64,000 nucleotides of DNA, from positions 1 to 64,000 of the forward strand of contig JAFTXI010000003.1 in NCBI GenBank assembly GCA_017461665.1. Direction: 5' to 3'. Positions within the stretch are counted from its first letter, which is position 1; each line of letters opens with the position of its first letter. Of this stretch, positions 26,244 through 35,591 are shown piece by piece. This DNA comes from Bacteroidales bacterium (GTDB lineage: Bacteria; Bacteroidota; Bacteroidia; Bacteroidales; F082). The notes under the pieces are model-generated. The model saw only the letters and a list, made by a program, of their open reading frames with translations. It searched no databases and was not told where the DNA came from. The position numbers and the translations under genes are program-made.

Positions 26244-28829
26244 ATGAAGAAGTTACTCCTTATATTATTGATATTTATATCTTTGAATGTTTTCTCGCAG
26301 ATTAGGGTGAAAGAAAATTCCTTTCATCAGATTGATGGGTTTGTGATGTTGGATAAGACAAAGCATTTAGATGTTAACGACGCTCCAATGGCATTGATAA
26401 AAATCTCTACCGAAAATATCAGTGCCGAACAGAGACGCCGTATCACTTTTAAGGGAAACCTTGCAACTTATTTTGACGTGCAGTTTGAACCTTCGGAGAT
26501 TTATCTTTATATCACAGCAGAGGCGGCTAACTTCATAGAGATTCATCATCCCGACTACGGCAAGACGGAATATTGGCTGCCTCAGACTTTAAAACCATAC
26601 TGCGGTTATGAGATGGTGGTGCAATATGTGCCGTTGGTTAATGAGCAGGAAGAGATAAAACCACAGAATACCTACCTTATAGTATCAACTGACCAAGATG
26701 ATGCTGTGATTTATATTGACGGTGAATATGTCGGAATAAAGGAAGCATCTAAGTCGCTCGCGATAGGGACGACGCACGAATGGAGAATAGAATGCGACTT
26801 ATATCATAGTGAGTGCGGTAGCTTGATTGTGAATGAAAAGACAGAGATAAATAAAAGCTTGCGTCCTGCTTACGGATTCGTCAATGTGACGAGTCAACCT
26901 GAGAATGGAGCGCTTGTTTTTGTCAATAATAAGAAGGTGGGAGAAACGCCATATCAGTCAGATAAATTGGCAAGCGGTAGTTATACGCTAAAAGTGATGA
27001 AAGACATGTTTCACGTAACAGAGAAAACAATTGAAGTTGTTGACGGGCAAACTACTAATGCGGTTCTTAATATGACGGCGAATTTTGTTAATGTGACTAT
27101 TAACACCGACTCGCAATCTGACATCTACGTTGATGAAGAATATAAAGGTAAAGGACAGTGGATGGGACGACTTTCAGACGGGATACATTTTGTAGAGGTT
27201 AAGAAAGCATCGCACGAGACAAGTATCAGAAATATTGATTTGGTCTTGGGAAATGATGTTACATTTACGATAGAAGCACCTAAACCAATATACGGATTTT
27301 TAGATATAAACAGCGACCCTATGAAAGCCGACATCTACATTGACGGCAAACATTATGGACAAACGCCGAGTGTGATTAATAAAATCCTGGTTGGTAAACA
27401 CGAGTTGATGTTAGAGAAAGAAGGATATTCTTACTTTGCCAAAAATATAACCATTGTAAAAGAAGAAACTTTGTTTTTAGAAGAAACTTTGAAAGCTGGT
27501 AAAGAGATAAAAATTATTACGGACATGGAGGGTGATTCTATATATGTTGATTCTTGTTATGTAGGTGTATCTCCAGTGACAACGACTATATCTTATGAAA
27601 CACATAATTTCAAAGCGATAAGAACTTCTGATGTTCTTGAACAAACAGTAGCTATTAATGAAAACAGTGATTTTGTTAGATTGATGTTTAACGAAGTTAA
27701 TGGTCACGAATATGTTGATTTGGGTCTGCCAAGTGGTTTGAAATGGGCTACTTGCAATATAGGAGCAAATAAACCAGAAGAATATGGAGATTATTTTGCT
27801 TGGGGAGAGATAAGTACAAAAACAAAATACGGTTATGCTAGTAATTACACAAAAAATAATATGAAGGATATTAGCGGATGTGTTAAATATGATGCTGCCA
27901 CAGCTAATTGGGGTGAAATTTGGAGGATGCCAACTAAAGATGAATTCCAGGAGCTAGTAGATAATTGTATTTGGAAATGGTGTGAACAAAATGGCATAAA
28001 TGGTTATGAAATTATTGGATTGAATGGTAATAGTATTTTTTTGCCATCTGCTGGAAAATGGTATGAATATGAATTTAGTATGAAAGGATACGATGGATAT
28101 TATTGGAGTTCTAATAAGGATGAAGATAATTATTTTGGATATGTTAATTTCCTTTATTTTTCTGAATATAGTTACAAAGTTTCAGATTATATGGCTGGAG
28201 ATGATGGTTGTACAATACGTCCTGTTTGTTCATATACAGGATACATTGATGGTAGGATTATTAATAATGAAGAGTTATTGTCAAATGATAAATCCGGTTT
28301 TTTACGAGAAAATGATGAGTTTATAAATTTGGGTAATGTTCCTAAAGCAATAGTGAATAAAAAACATTCACTGGGTATTCATGGTGGAATGGCAATGGGT
28401 TTTCATCTTGATTATAGTTCTGCTTCGTATGGCTCGGATGTGATTGAATATGATAAATGGTTACCAGTTGTAAAATCTATTGGGATAGAATACGGTATAC
28501 TTAATAAAGGTGAGCACGAAATGTTTGTCAATATGATGTGTTACCTTCCTAAGAACAAACGACCTGCACTGTCTTTTATTTTAGGCGCAAGTAAAGACGG
28601 TTTCAGATTTGGGGCAGGTCTTTGCTATGCTGAATATTACGTACCTGCATCGTATAGTGTAAAGTATGCATCAGTAAAAAGTGGTCTTTCTCTCGGTTGT
28701 TTAGTGGGACTAAATCGTTACTTTGATAATAATGGACTATTTACAATGGATTGTGGAATGTTTTTGTTGGGAAGTCATATGATGTTTGACTTAAGGTTAG
28801 GAATAGGATTAATGTGGAATAAAAAATGA
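26244..28829 (+). CDS. Secreted PEGA-domain protein with FISUMP domain
   Basis: 861 residues from the ATG at 26244, giving a clean signal peptide (1-19). Several PEGA domains follow between about 130 and 430 (IYIDGEYVG, VFVNNKKVGETPY, IYIDGKHYGQTP). Residues about 487-664 form a FISUMP domain (EYVDLGLPSGLKWATCNIG ... YYWSS ... TIRPVC), a C-type-lectin-like module frequent in gut Bacteroidota. The last 170 residues look like an outer-membrane beta-barrel ending in a Trp/Lys tail. Likely a surface-exposed, peptidoglycan- or glycan-binding protein. Codon use is more AT-rich from the FISUMP part on, which may mean the module was added later. Confidence 0.8.
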   Translation: MKKLLLILLIFISLNVFSQIRVKENSFHQIDGFVMLDKTKHLDVNDAPMALIKISTENISAEQRRRITFKGNLATYFDVQFEPSEIYLYITAEAANFIEIHHPDYGKTEYWLPQTLKPYCGYEMVVQYVPLVNEQEEIKPQNTYLIVSTDQDDAVIYIDGEYVGIKEASKSLAIGTTHEWRIECDLYHSECGSLIVNEKTEINKSLRPAYGFVNVTSQPENGALVFVNNKKVGETPYQSDKLASGSYTLKVMKDMFHVTEKTIEVVDGQTTNAVLNMTANFVNVTINTDSQSDIYVDEEYKGKGQWMGRLSDGIHFVEVKKASHETSIRNIDLVLGNDVTFTIEAPKPIYGFLDINSDPMKADIYIDGKHYGQTPSVINKILVGKHELMLEKEGYSYFAKNITIVKEETLFLEETLKAGKEIKIITDMEGDSIYVDSCYVGVSPVTTTISYETHNFKAIRTSDVLEQTVAINENSDFVRLMFNEVNGHEYVDLGLPSGLKWATCNIGANKPEEYGDYFAWGEISTKTKYGYASNYTKNNMKDISGCVKYDAATANWGEIWRMPTKDEFQELVDNCIWKWCEQNGINGYEIIGLNGNSIFLPSAGKWYEYEFSMKGYDGYYWSSNKDEDNYFGYVNFLYFSEYSYKVSDYMAGDDGCTIRPVCSYTGYIDGRIINNEELLSNDKSGFLRENDEFINLGNVPKAIVNKKHSLGIHGGMAMGFHLDYSSASYGSDVIEYDKWLPVVKSIGIEYGILNKGEHEMFVNMMCYLPKNKRPALSFILGASKDGFRFGAGLCYAEYYVPASYSVKYASVKSGLSLGCLVGLNRYFDNNGLFTMDCGMFLLGSHMMFDLRLGIGLMWNKK

Positions 28830-28861
28830 ACGCTGCAACCCACACTCGTACGTTAATCTCG

Positions 28862-28932
28862 TTAGGGACGACAGGGATTAATAATTAGTGAAGATTCATG
28901 GTCGAAGAAGACGCCACGGGAGTGACGTCTCT
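28862..28932. repeat. REP-like palindrome behind the FISUMP gene
   Basis: Arms AGACGCCAC (28909) and GTGACGTCT pair with one mismatch, and CTAC follows, i.e. GTAG-AGACG on the minus strand. The 205-bp stretch 28830-29034 contains this, a GTTAGGGACG half-copy at 28861, and an AT-rich promoter zone with TATATTTG at 28995. Confidence 0.65.
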
Positions 28933-29034
28933 ACGAGAGATTATATACATTAAAAAAATGTATTTTTCTACTGTTTTATTTTTGGAAAAAATGTATATTT
29001 GCATGTCTAAATTTTTAGAAAAAATGTAGGGTTT

Positions 29035-29386
29035 ATGTTTAAACGAAAGATTCATAATAAGATAGAAGAGTATTTAAAATCCGACTCTCATAAGATGTTA
29101 ATCATCGATGGCGCAAGATTTAAAATCACATCTTTATAATTTATACTATTATGATAATAAGAAAATCGGAGAAGTAGATTTCTTAATTGATGATAGTGAT
29201 AATCTCACGGTTCTTCCCATAGAAGTAAAATCAGGAAAAGATTATAAGAATCATAAGGCTTTAGATAGATTTATGAAGATAGAAGAATATAATGTTATGA
29301 AATCTGTGGTTCTATCGAATGATGGAAACGTCCATGCTGACAATAAGATACTTTATATTCCTATTTATTACGTTATGTTTTTGTGA
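29035..29386 (+). pseudogene. AAA-ATPase/DUF4143 gene with large internal deletion
   Basis: The first 28 codons from the ATG at 29035 encode the start of an ATP-binding DUF4143-type protein (FKRKIHNKIEEYL ... IIDGAR, just before the P-loop). The frame then stops at 29139. In the next frame from about 29108 the C-terminal end of the same family is readable (YYYDNKKIGEVDFLI, LPIEVKSGKDYKNHKAL). The P-loop, ATPase core and most of DUF4143 (about 300 residues by family length) are missing. A single internal deletion with a frame change explains both pieces. Confidence 0.8.
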
Positions 29387-29434
29387 TAATGGTCCCTTAA
29401 TGGACGTATGTGATACATCTCTCCATAAAAAAAT

Positions 29435-29477
29435 CTGTTGTCCGTTGTCCGTTGTCTGTTGTCTTTTATTATCTTTG
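29435..29477 (+). promoter_or_regulatory. Word-array promoter: TTGTCCG repeats plus TATCTTTG
   Basis: Four 7-bp units of type GTTGTCC/GTTGTCT lead into CTTTTATTATCTTTG; TATCTTTG is at 29470-29477, 14 bp before the nucleosidase ATG. TTG triplets sit 8, 15 and 22 bp upstream of the -7 box. The same arrangement and phase is found at 35731, 39875 and 40932. Confidence 0.7.
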
Positions 29478-29491
29478 TAAAAAATAATTAC

Positions 29492-30034
29492 ATGAAGATA
29501 TTAGTGACTTACGCCTTTGAGGAAGAAGTTTTTCCTTTTGATATTCAAAATGCTGAATTGACATTCTTAAAAACCGGAATGGGTAAGGTGCTCTCAGCTT
29601 TTAACCTCACCAAGGCTCTATGCGAAAACAAATACGACTTAGTACTTAATGTTGGAACTGCCGGAACGCTGAATCATAATGTTGGCGACATCTTCGTCTG
29701 CCATCGTTTCGTGGATCGCGACATGGAGAAGATAGAACTTCCTAAGGTGTGTCACGATATTTCTTTCATAGAGAAAGTCGGAGTAGAACTTGTTGATAAC
29801 TATGAGAATATCGGCGTATGTAATACAGGCGACAGCTTCGTGACCAAGCTCGGTAACTTCACCGGCGATGTCATCGATATGGAGGCTTTCGCTCAGGCTC
29901 AGGTGTGTAAAGAGATGGATGTCAATTTTGTTTCTGTAAAATATATCACAGACATCATCGGACAGAACTCCGGTGAGATTTGGTTGGATAAGCTTCGCGA
30001 CGCTCGTGAGGCGTTAAAAGAATTTTTTGCATGA
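29492..30034 (+). CDS. Nucleosidase, phosphorylase superfamily (MTA/SAH or futalosine type)
   Basis: 180 residues from the ATG at 29492, which lies just past the -7 box; a longer frame would start inside the promoter. LNVGTAGTLN is the ribose/phosphate-region glycine motif, VIDMEAFAQAQV carries the nucleoside-binding Met-Glu, and TDIIG the catalytic-Asp region. Shorter than E. coli Mtn (232). It cleaves the N-glycosidic bond of a nucleoside; the substrate cannot be read from sequence. Its stop overlaps the next start by 4 bp. Confidence 0.8.
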   Translation: MKILVTYAFEEEVFPFDIQNAELTFLKTGMGKVLSAFNLTKALCENKYDLVLNVGTAGTLNHNVGDIFVCHRFVDRDMEKIELPKVCHDISFIEKVGVELVDNYENIGVCNTGDSFVTKLGNFTGDVIDMEAFAQAQVCKEMDVNFVSVKYITDIIGQNSGEIWLDKLRDAREALKEFFA

Positions 30035-31821
30035 ACTTATTAGACTGGCTGCCGATAACAAAGAAAGAGACCGACTTACGTGGATGGAACGAAGTCGATA
30101 TAGTAATCATCACGGGCGATGCCTACGTCGATCATCCGGCTTTCGGCGCTGCTGTGATAGGTCGCGTCCTTGAACATCAGGGATATAAAGTAGCACTCAT
30201 CCCGCAACCTAACTGGCGCGACGACCTCCGCGACTTCAAGAAATTCGGTAAACCGCGTCTGTTCTTCGGCATCTCCGCCGGCGCCATGGACTCGATGGTG
30301 AATCATTATACGGCTAACAAACGCCTGCGCTCCAACGACGCTTACACTCCTGGCGGCGAGGCTGGCTTCCGTCCCGACTACGCTACGATAGTTTATTCCA
30401 ACATACTCAAAAAATTATATCCCGATACGCCTGTCATAATAGGCGGCATCGAGGCTTCGCTCAGAAGAGTGACACATTACGACTATTGGGCTGATGAGCT
30501 AAAACCAACAATCATGCTCGACTCTAAAGCCGACCTTGGCGTTTATGGAATGGGAGAGTTGGCAATAGTGGAGATTGCAAAATATCTTGAAGAAGGTAAG
30601 AAAATTGAAGACATTACAAATATCCCTCAGACGTTTTTCTTGAAAAAGAAATCTAATGAGGTGAAGAGCGAATGGAACGACCTGCGTCTCGCTTCTCACG
30701 AGGAATGTCTGAAAGACAAAAAGACCTACGCCTCGAACTTTAAAAACGTCGAGATTGAATCGAATAAGAAACACGCCAATCGTCTGCTTCAGGATGTCGG
30801 CGACTACACCTTATATATTAATCCTCCATATCCGACGATGACGGAGCAGCAGATTGATGCTTCCTTCGACTTGCCATACACGCGACTGCCGCATCCTAAG
30901 TATGCGAAACGCGGCGTCATACCGGCTTACGAGATGATACGTCATTCTGTTAACATTCATCGCGGCTGCTTCGGTGGCTGCGCGTTTTGCACTATCTCTG
31001 CACATCAGGGAAAGTTTGTGGCTTCACGAAGCAAGGCTTCTATCATGAGAGAGGTGAAGCAAGTCGTTGAGATGGAAGATTTTAAAGGTTATATCTCCGA
31101 CCTCGGCGGTCCTTCTGCCAATATGTATAAGATGAAAGGCAAGGAAGAATCTTTATGTGAGAAATGTACGCGCCCGACTTGTATCCAGCCTAATATCTGT
31201 AAAAACTTAGACACCAATCATCATCCTTTGATTGAGCTTTATAAGGAAGTCGATAAGATGCCGCAGGTGAAAAAGGCTACTATAGGCTCTGGAATACGTT
31301 ATGATTTATTCTTGACTAATGAAGATCCTTCTGGTAAGTTGGGTTATGACGAATATTTCGAGCAGCTGATGAAACGTCATGTCAGCGGTCGTCTGAAGGT
31401 AGCGCCGGAACATACGAGCGATAATGTGCTGCGTCTGATGCGCAAGCCGACTTTTAATCTTTTCATTAAGTTGAAGAAGAAATTCGATAAGGTCAACGAG
31501 AAATATCGTCTCAATCAGCAGTTGATACCTTATTTTATATCAAGTCATCCGGCATGTACTTTAAACGATATGGCAGATCTTGTTATTAAGACTAAAGAAC
31601 TTGGATATAAATTAGAACAGGTTCAGGATTTTACGCCAACGCCAATGACTTTAGCAACAGAGATTTATTATTCGGGCTACGACCCATATACTTTGAAACC
31701 TATCTTTTGTGCCAAGACAAAACAAGAAAAAATAGAACAGCAGAGATTTTTCTTTTGGTACAAACCAGAAAACCGACAATTTGTGAAGAATGCTTTCCGT
31801 AAAATAGGGAAGAGGTTTTGA
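30031..31821 (+). CDS. YgiQ-family radical SAM protein
   Basis: 596 residues. N-terminal domain (ITGDAYVDHPAFGAAVIGR), then the radical SAM 4Fe-4S motif CFGGCAFC near residue 313 preceded by NIHRG, and a second Cys cluster CEKCTRPTC / NIC that may bind another cluster, ending in the DUF3362 part (DFTPTPMTLATEIYYSGYDPYT). The family is conserved but of unproven reaction. Coupled with the nucleosidase by an ATGA overlap. Codon use is richer in C and G at third positions than in the comEC region. Confidence 0.9.
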   Translation: MNLLDWLPITKKETDLRGWNEVDIVIITGDAYVDHPAFGAAVIGRVLEHQGYKVALIPQPNWRDDLRDFKKFGKPRLFFGISAGAMDSMVNHYTANKRLRSNDAYTPGGEAGFRPDYATIVYSNILKKLYPDTPVIIGGIEASLRRVTHYDYWADELKPTIMLDSKADLGVYGMGELAIVEIAKYLEEGKKIEDITNIPQTFFLKKKSNEVKSEWNDLRLASHEECLKDKKTYASNFKNVEIESNKKHANRLLQDVGDYTLYINPPYPTMTEQQIDASFDLPYTRLPHPKYAKRGVIPAYEMIRHSVNIHRGCFGGCAFCTISAHQGKFVASRSKASIMREVKQVVEMEDFKGYISDLGGPSANMYKMKGKEESLCEKCTRPTCIQPNICKNLDTNHHPLIELYKEVDKMPQVKKATIGSGIRYDLFLTNEDPSGKLGYDEYFEQLMKRHVSGRLKVAPEHTSDNVLRLMRKPTFNLFIKLKKKFDKVNEKYRLNQQLIPYFISSHPACTLNDMADLVIKTKELGYKLEQVQDFTPTPMTLATEIYYSGYDPYTLKPIFCAKTKQEKIEQQRFFFWYKPENRQFVKNAFRKIGKRF

Positions 31822-31825
31822 ATTT

Positions 31826-31921
31826 ACAATTTACAGTTTACAATTAACAATGAAGTAAACAAAAAGAGATGGTTTCAACCATCTCTTTTTGTAAACTGTT
31901 AATTGTCAATTGTTAATTGAC
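31826..31921. repeat. TTAACAATTGAC words flanking a terminator
   Basis: TTTACAATTTACAGTTTACAATTAACAATG on the left and GTAAACTGTTAATTGTC words on the right are imperfect complements enclosing the terminator at 31861. The right part covers the stop and last three codons of the SUMF1-like gene. Confidence 0.75.
31861..31890. terminator. Bidirectional terminator
   Basis: A perfect palindrome: A5 GAGATGGTT, two-base centre, AACCATCTC T5. It lies between two converging genes. Confidence 0.92.
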
Positions 31922-32769
31922 AATCTAAATCCTGTATTATAGTCGCGGTAGTGGATTCCTTGTTGGTAGCGTGTTGTCACTCTTGCTTGTTGAGCGTTGG
32001 TGTTCCAACTGCCGCCACGGAATACTTTGTATCCTTGATTATATGCTTCTCCGACAGGGTTGGTAACAGCTTCTTCTGTATATTCATAGAACCAGTCTTG
32101 GCACATTTCCCAAACATTACCGCTCATGTCATAAAGACCCAAAGCGTTTGGTAATTTCATTCCGACTTCGCTATTCATTGTGCTGTTGCTGTCGATCCAA
32201 GCGACTTCGAGGACGTTGCCGCCACCTGCATATAAGCTATATGATGTTGAAGTGCCGCCTTTTGCTGCATATTCCCATTGAGCCTCTGTTGGAAGAGCGA
32301 AGTTCAATCCAGTGTATTCATTTAGTTTTCCGATGAATGTCTCGACTTCTTTGAATGAGATTCTGTAAGCAGGATATTTGTCGCCTTTGCCAAATTCTTT
32401 TTCCCATTGCATGTCGTTTTCGTCGTTAGGAGTTGCGCCCATCACAGCTTCCCATAAGTCTTGCGTGACTTCATATTTGTTAATATAGAAGTCGCTGACT
32501 GTCACTTCGTGAACTGGAGCTTCGTTGGGAAGAGCGGTTTCGTCGTAGTTGTAATATTCAACAGAATCTTTTTGTGCGCCCATGAAGAAGGTGCCGCCAT
32601 CGACTTTTACCATATTGGAAATCATGTTTCTAATAGCGTCTTTTTCTGTTTTTCCTAAATCGCCTGTCCAGTTGATGTCGAAATCATTGATGGTTTCATT
32701 TTTTGTATTGTCTTTGTTGCATGATTGCAATGCCAAAAAACAACATAAAATTATAAATGCTCTTTTCAT
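31906..32769 (-). CDS. SUMF1/FGE-domain lipoprotein
   Basis: 287 residues. Lipoprotein signal with lipobox LQSC (Cys17). The sulfatase-modifying-factor-like domain spans about residues 55-285: VDGGTFFMG, YEVTQDLWEAVMG, LPTEAQWEYAAKGG, GLYDMSGNVWEMCQDWF, VFRGGSW and GFRLSI. The catalytic Cys pair of true formylglycine-generating enzymes is not seen, so it is more likely a structural or binding member (GldK-like group or surface lectin fold). The last codons (INN-stop) come from an AACAATTGAC word repeat. Confidence 0.85.
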   Translation of the reverse strand: MKRAFIILCCFLALQSCNKDNTKNETINDFDINWTGDLGKTEKDAIRNMISNMVKVDGGTFFMGAQKDSVEYYNYDETALPNEAPVHEVTVSDFYINKYEVTQDLWEAVMGATPNDENDMQWEKEFGKGDKYPAYRISFKEVETFIGKLNEYTGLNFALPTEAQWEYAAKGGTSTSYSLYAGGGNVLEVAWIDSNSTMNSEVGMKLPNALGLYDMSGNVWEMCQDWFYEYTEEAVTNPVGEAYNQGYKVFRGGSWNTNAQQARVTTRYQQGIHYRDYNTGFRLSINN

Positions 32770-32920
32770 AACGTTATGATAATAAATTATTTAATTTCTT
32801 ATAAAAAATAATTCAAGATGTTGTACGACACCTTTCTTTTCGGTTGTAAATATAATTATTTTTTAAATATATGAGGAAGGAAAGATAAAATTAATTTAGA
32901 CTAGTTATGAAGTTATGAAG

Positions 32921-32971
32921 AATAATTCCTAATTCCTAACTCCTAATTTCTAATTAAAAAAGTTATTTTTG
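32921..32971 (+). promoter_or_regulatory. AATTCCTAA word array with TATTTTTG box before recX
   Basis: Four imperfect copies of AATTCCTAA/AACTCCTAA (32924-32955) are followed by TATTTTTG at 32964-32971. The 217-bp gap 32770-32986 is otherwise AT-rich without visible genes. Confidence 0.6.
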
Positions 32972-32986
32972 CAGAAAATGAATTTT

Positions 32987-33433
32987 ATGGAAAGAGACGC
33001 TGCTTTGAAAAAGATGCTGCATTATTGTAATTATCAGGATCGTTGTGAAAAAGAGATTCTGTCGAAACTTAATTCCTTGGATGTTAACGAATCTGATGCT
33101 TCATTTATAATGAACTTTCTTAGAGAAGAAGGTTTCGTCAATGATGAGCGTTATTGTCGTTCTTTCGTGAAAGGTAAGTTGAACCTGAAGAAATGGGGGG
33201 TCAATAAAATTAAACTTTCTTTGATAGCAAAGGGTGTTGATAAGAATATCATCGATGGAGTCATTTCGGAAATCGACTTAGATATATATAAGGAGGAGCT
33301 TCAAAATCTGTTGAGAAATAAGAAGATTGACGAAACAGACCCTTATAAGCGTAATGCGAAACTCATTCGATATGCCATGAGCAAAGGATATTCTTGTCAA
33401 GATGTGATGGAAGCAATGTCAGTTAACAATTGA
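32987..33433 (+). CDS. recX: RecX-family regulatory protein
   Basis: 148 residues from the ATG at 32987 (an ATG at 32978 would be at the expected transcript start; the -7 box ends at 32971). Three-helix repeats typical of RecX: CEKEILSKL, INFLREEGFVNDERYCRSFVKGK, KWGVNKIKLSLIAKGV. RecX binds and modulates RecA filaments. recA is not in the window. The C-terminus NN-stop again arises from a GTTAACAATTGAC word. Confidence 0.85.
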   Translation: MERDAALKKMLHYCNYQDRCEKEILSKLNSLDVNESDASFIMNFLREEGFVNDERYCRSFVKGKLNLKKWGVNKIKLSLIAKGVDKNIIDGVISEIDLDIYKEELQNLLRNKKIDETDPYKRNAKLIRYAMSKGYSCQDVMEAMSVNN

Positions 33434-33486
33434 CAATTCTGGATTGCTCTTTTTTTCAAAATTTTTAATAATACAGAAAAAATATT

Positions 33487-33516
33487 TTGATAAAAAAGTA
33501 AATTATCTTACATTTG
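33487..33516 (+). promoter_or_regulatory. Promoter of the DUF5020-permease unit
   Basis: TTG (33487-33489), 19-nt spacer, TACATTTG (33509-33516), 31 bp before the start codon. Confidence 0.75.
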
Positions 33517-33547
33517 TGCCATCATTTATTAACTAAAACTCAATTAT

Positions 33548-34255
33548 ATGAAAAAATTATCCATTATTTCATTTTTGTTCCTCGCATTACTTTTTGGAAC
33601 TAACTTAAAATCTCAAGCTCAGAATGTTCAACTTTTTTATGACTTAGAGCGAGAATGTGCAACTTCAACAGTTGAAATGTTTAAACCCGACTCATTCGGT
33701 AGCACTTTCTTCTTCATCGACATGAACTACTCTCCAAAAGTAACCGAAGCCTACTGGGAAATCGCACGTGAATTTAACTTCTGGCAAAACAGCAACTTAT
33801 CATGGCTTTCGATTCATGCCGAATACAACGGCGGTATGAATAGTCTTATGTCGTTCAACAACGCGTGGTTGGCAGGTCTGACTTATTCAGGTCATTCGCA
33901 AGACTTCACCAAGACATGGTCGTTGTCGGTGATGTACAAAGCTATACCAGGAACTATTAATTCTGTTGGTAAGAAAGAGACACACAACTTCCAAATCACC
34001 GGTGTTTGGGGAATTCAATTCTTACAAGGCTGGTGTTCGTTCAGCGGTTTCATCGATTTCTGGAGAGAAGCACGTCCATGGCAAGGCACCAACTTCATCT
34101 TGATTTCTGAACCACAGTTCTGGGTGAACCTCAATAAGATACAAGGTATGGAAGATGTCAACCTCAGTATTGGTGGAGAGTTGGAACTCTCCAACAACTT
34201 TGTAGAAAAAGGATTTAGAGCAATGCCTGCTTTAGGCGCAAAATGGACATTCTAA
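33548..34255 (+). CDS. DUF5020 outer-membrane protein (Tsx-like)
   Basis: 235 residues with a signal peptide (1-24, cut after SQAQ). Alternating hydrophobic strands rich in Trp/Phe/Tyr and a terminal aromatic residue (KWTF) indicate a small outer-membrane beta-barrel. DUF5020 resembles the nucleoside channel Tsx. It is followed after 12 bp by an NCS2 purine permease, supporting a role in nucleoside or nucleobase passage across the outer membrane; this is inference from context. Confidence 0.8.
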   Translation: MKKLSIISFLFLALLFGTNLKSQAQNVQLFYDLERECATSTVEMFKPDSFGSTFFFIDMNYSPKVTEAYWEIAREFNFWQNSNLSWLSIHAEYNGGMNSLMSFNNAWLAGLTYSGHSQDFTKTWSLSVMYKAIPGTINSVGKKETHNFQITGVWGIQFLQGWCSFSGFIDFWREARPWQGTNFILISEPQFWVNLNKIQGMEDVNLSIGGELELSNNFVEKGFRAMPALGAKWTF

Positions 34256-34267
34256 TAAATAAAGATT

Positions 34268-35566
34268 ATGGAATTATTAAAGAAATTATTTGGTTTCGAC
34301 CCTTTGAAACATAAGGTTCGCACTGAGATTGTAGCAGGTATTACTACCTTCTTAACAATGTCATACATCTTGGCAGTCAACCCATCAATGTTTGCAATCC
34401 TTGATGGCATGCCAGCTGGTGCAGTGTTCACCACAACAGCATTGGCAGCTATCGTAGGTACGCTTGCGATGTCGTTATTGGCAAAGCTTCCTTTCGGTCT
34501 CGCACCGGGTATGGGACTCAACGCCTTCTTCGTCTTCTCGGTATGTCTCGGAATGGGTTACTCATGGCAGTTCGCTCTCACAGCAGTGTTCATCGAAGGT
34601 ATCATATTCATTATCTTAACCATAACCAATGTGCGTGAAGCCATCGTTAAAGCGATCCCTAAGAATCTTCGTTATGCAATAGGCGGCGGTATCGGTCTGT
34701 TCATCGCATTCATCGGTATGCAAAACGCCGGTATCATCATCAACGACGATGCTACTCTCGTGAAATTAGGCGACATCACCTCAGGCACAGCTCTCCTCGC
34801 AGTTATCGGTCTCGTCATCACTGGCATTATGTATGCACTCAACGTGAAAGGAGCGATGCTCATCGGTATTCTCGTGACAACATTAATAGGTATCCCTATG
34901 GGAATAACAGAATTTCAAGGTGTCGTCTCAACTCCTGATTCTATAGCACCTATCTTCTGTAAGTTTGAATGGGAAAATGTATTTACACTCGATATGCTTG
35001 TCGTGGTGTTCACTTTCTTGTTCATCGATATGTTCGACACTCTCGGAACACTCATCGGTGTCAGCACCAAGGCCAAGATGGTTGATGAAAACGGACGTAT
35101 CCCTAACTTGAAAGAAGCTTTCATGGCTGACGCTATCGCTACAACAGCAGGCGCTATGTTCGGTACATCAACAACAACTACATACGTTGAAAGCGCATCT
35201 GGCGTGGCTCAAGGCGGACGCACAGGTCTCACAGCCTTCACTATCGCTTGCTGCTTCGGAATAGCATTGTTCTTCTCACCATTATTCCTCTCAGTGCCAG
35301 GCGCTGCAACAGCACCGGTGCTTATATTAGTAGGTATGCTTATGATGGAACCTGTACGCAACATCGACTTCGACGACCCAACAGAAGCAATACCAAGCTT
35401 CATCTGCTTGGTGATGATGCCACTCGCTTATTCCATCTCAGCAGGTATCTTACTCGGAATGATTTCATACGTGGTGATAAATCTCTTCTGCGGTAAATTC
35501 AAGAAACTTACTCCAGCGATGTATATCCTCGCGATACTGTTTATCTTGAAATACATATTTATTTAA
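34268..35566 (+). CDS. NCS2-family purine permease (AzgA/PbuG type)
   Basis: 432 residues, about 12-14 membrane helices. FGFDPLKHKVRTEIVAGITTFLTMSYIL at the start and FIDMFDTLGTLIGV and GTSTTTTYVESASGVAQGGRTGLT are signatures of the AzgA-like guanine/hypoxanthine/adenine proton symporters. Same operon as the DUF5020 protein. Codons end strongly in C, as in other well-expressed genes of this stretch. A REP-like terminator follows. Confidence 0.9.
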   Translation: MELLKKLFGFDPLKHKVRTEIVAGITTFLTMSYILAVNPSMFAILDGMPAGAVFTTTALAAIVGTLAMSLLAKLPFGLAPGMGLNAFFVFSVCLGMGYSWQFALTAVFIEGIIFIILTITNVREAIVKAIPKNLRYAIGGGIGLFIAFIGMQNAGIIINDDATLVKLGDITSGTALLAVIGLVITGIMYALNVKGAMLIGILVTTLIGIPMGITEFQGVVSTPDSIAPIFCKFEWENVFTLDMLVVVFTFLFIDMFDTLGTLIGVSTKAKMVDENGRIPNLKEAFMADAIATTAGAMFGTSTTTTYVESASGVAQGGRTGLTAFTIACCFGIALFFSPLFLSVPGAATAPVLILVGMLMMEPVRNIDFDDPTEAIPSFICLVMMPLAYSISAGILLGMISYVVINLFCGKFKKLTPAMYILAILFILKYIFI

Positions 35567-35591
35567 TGCATAATTCATAATTATGAATTGT

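Noticed and set aside
27704..28240. FISUMP domain as a DGR variable target
   Set aside because: Lectin-like, but no repeat copy resembling 57600-57727 and no A-rich variable codons at its end.
31906..32769. SUMF1-like lipoprotein as DGR target or true formylglycine-generating enzyme
   Set aside because: No template copy nearby, and the catalytic Cys pair is not seen.
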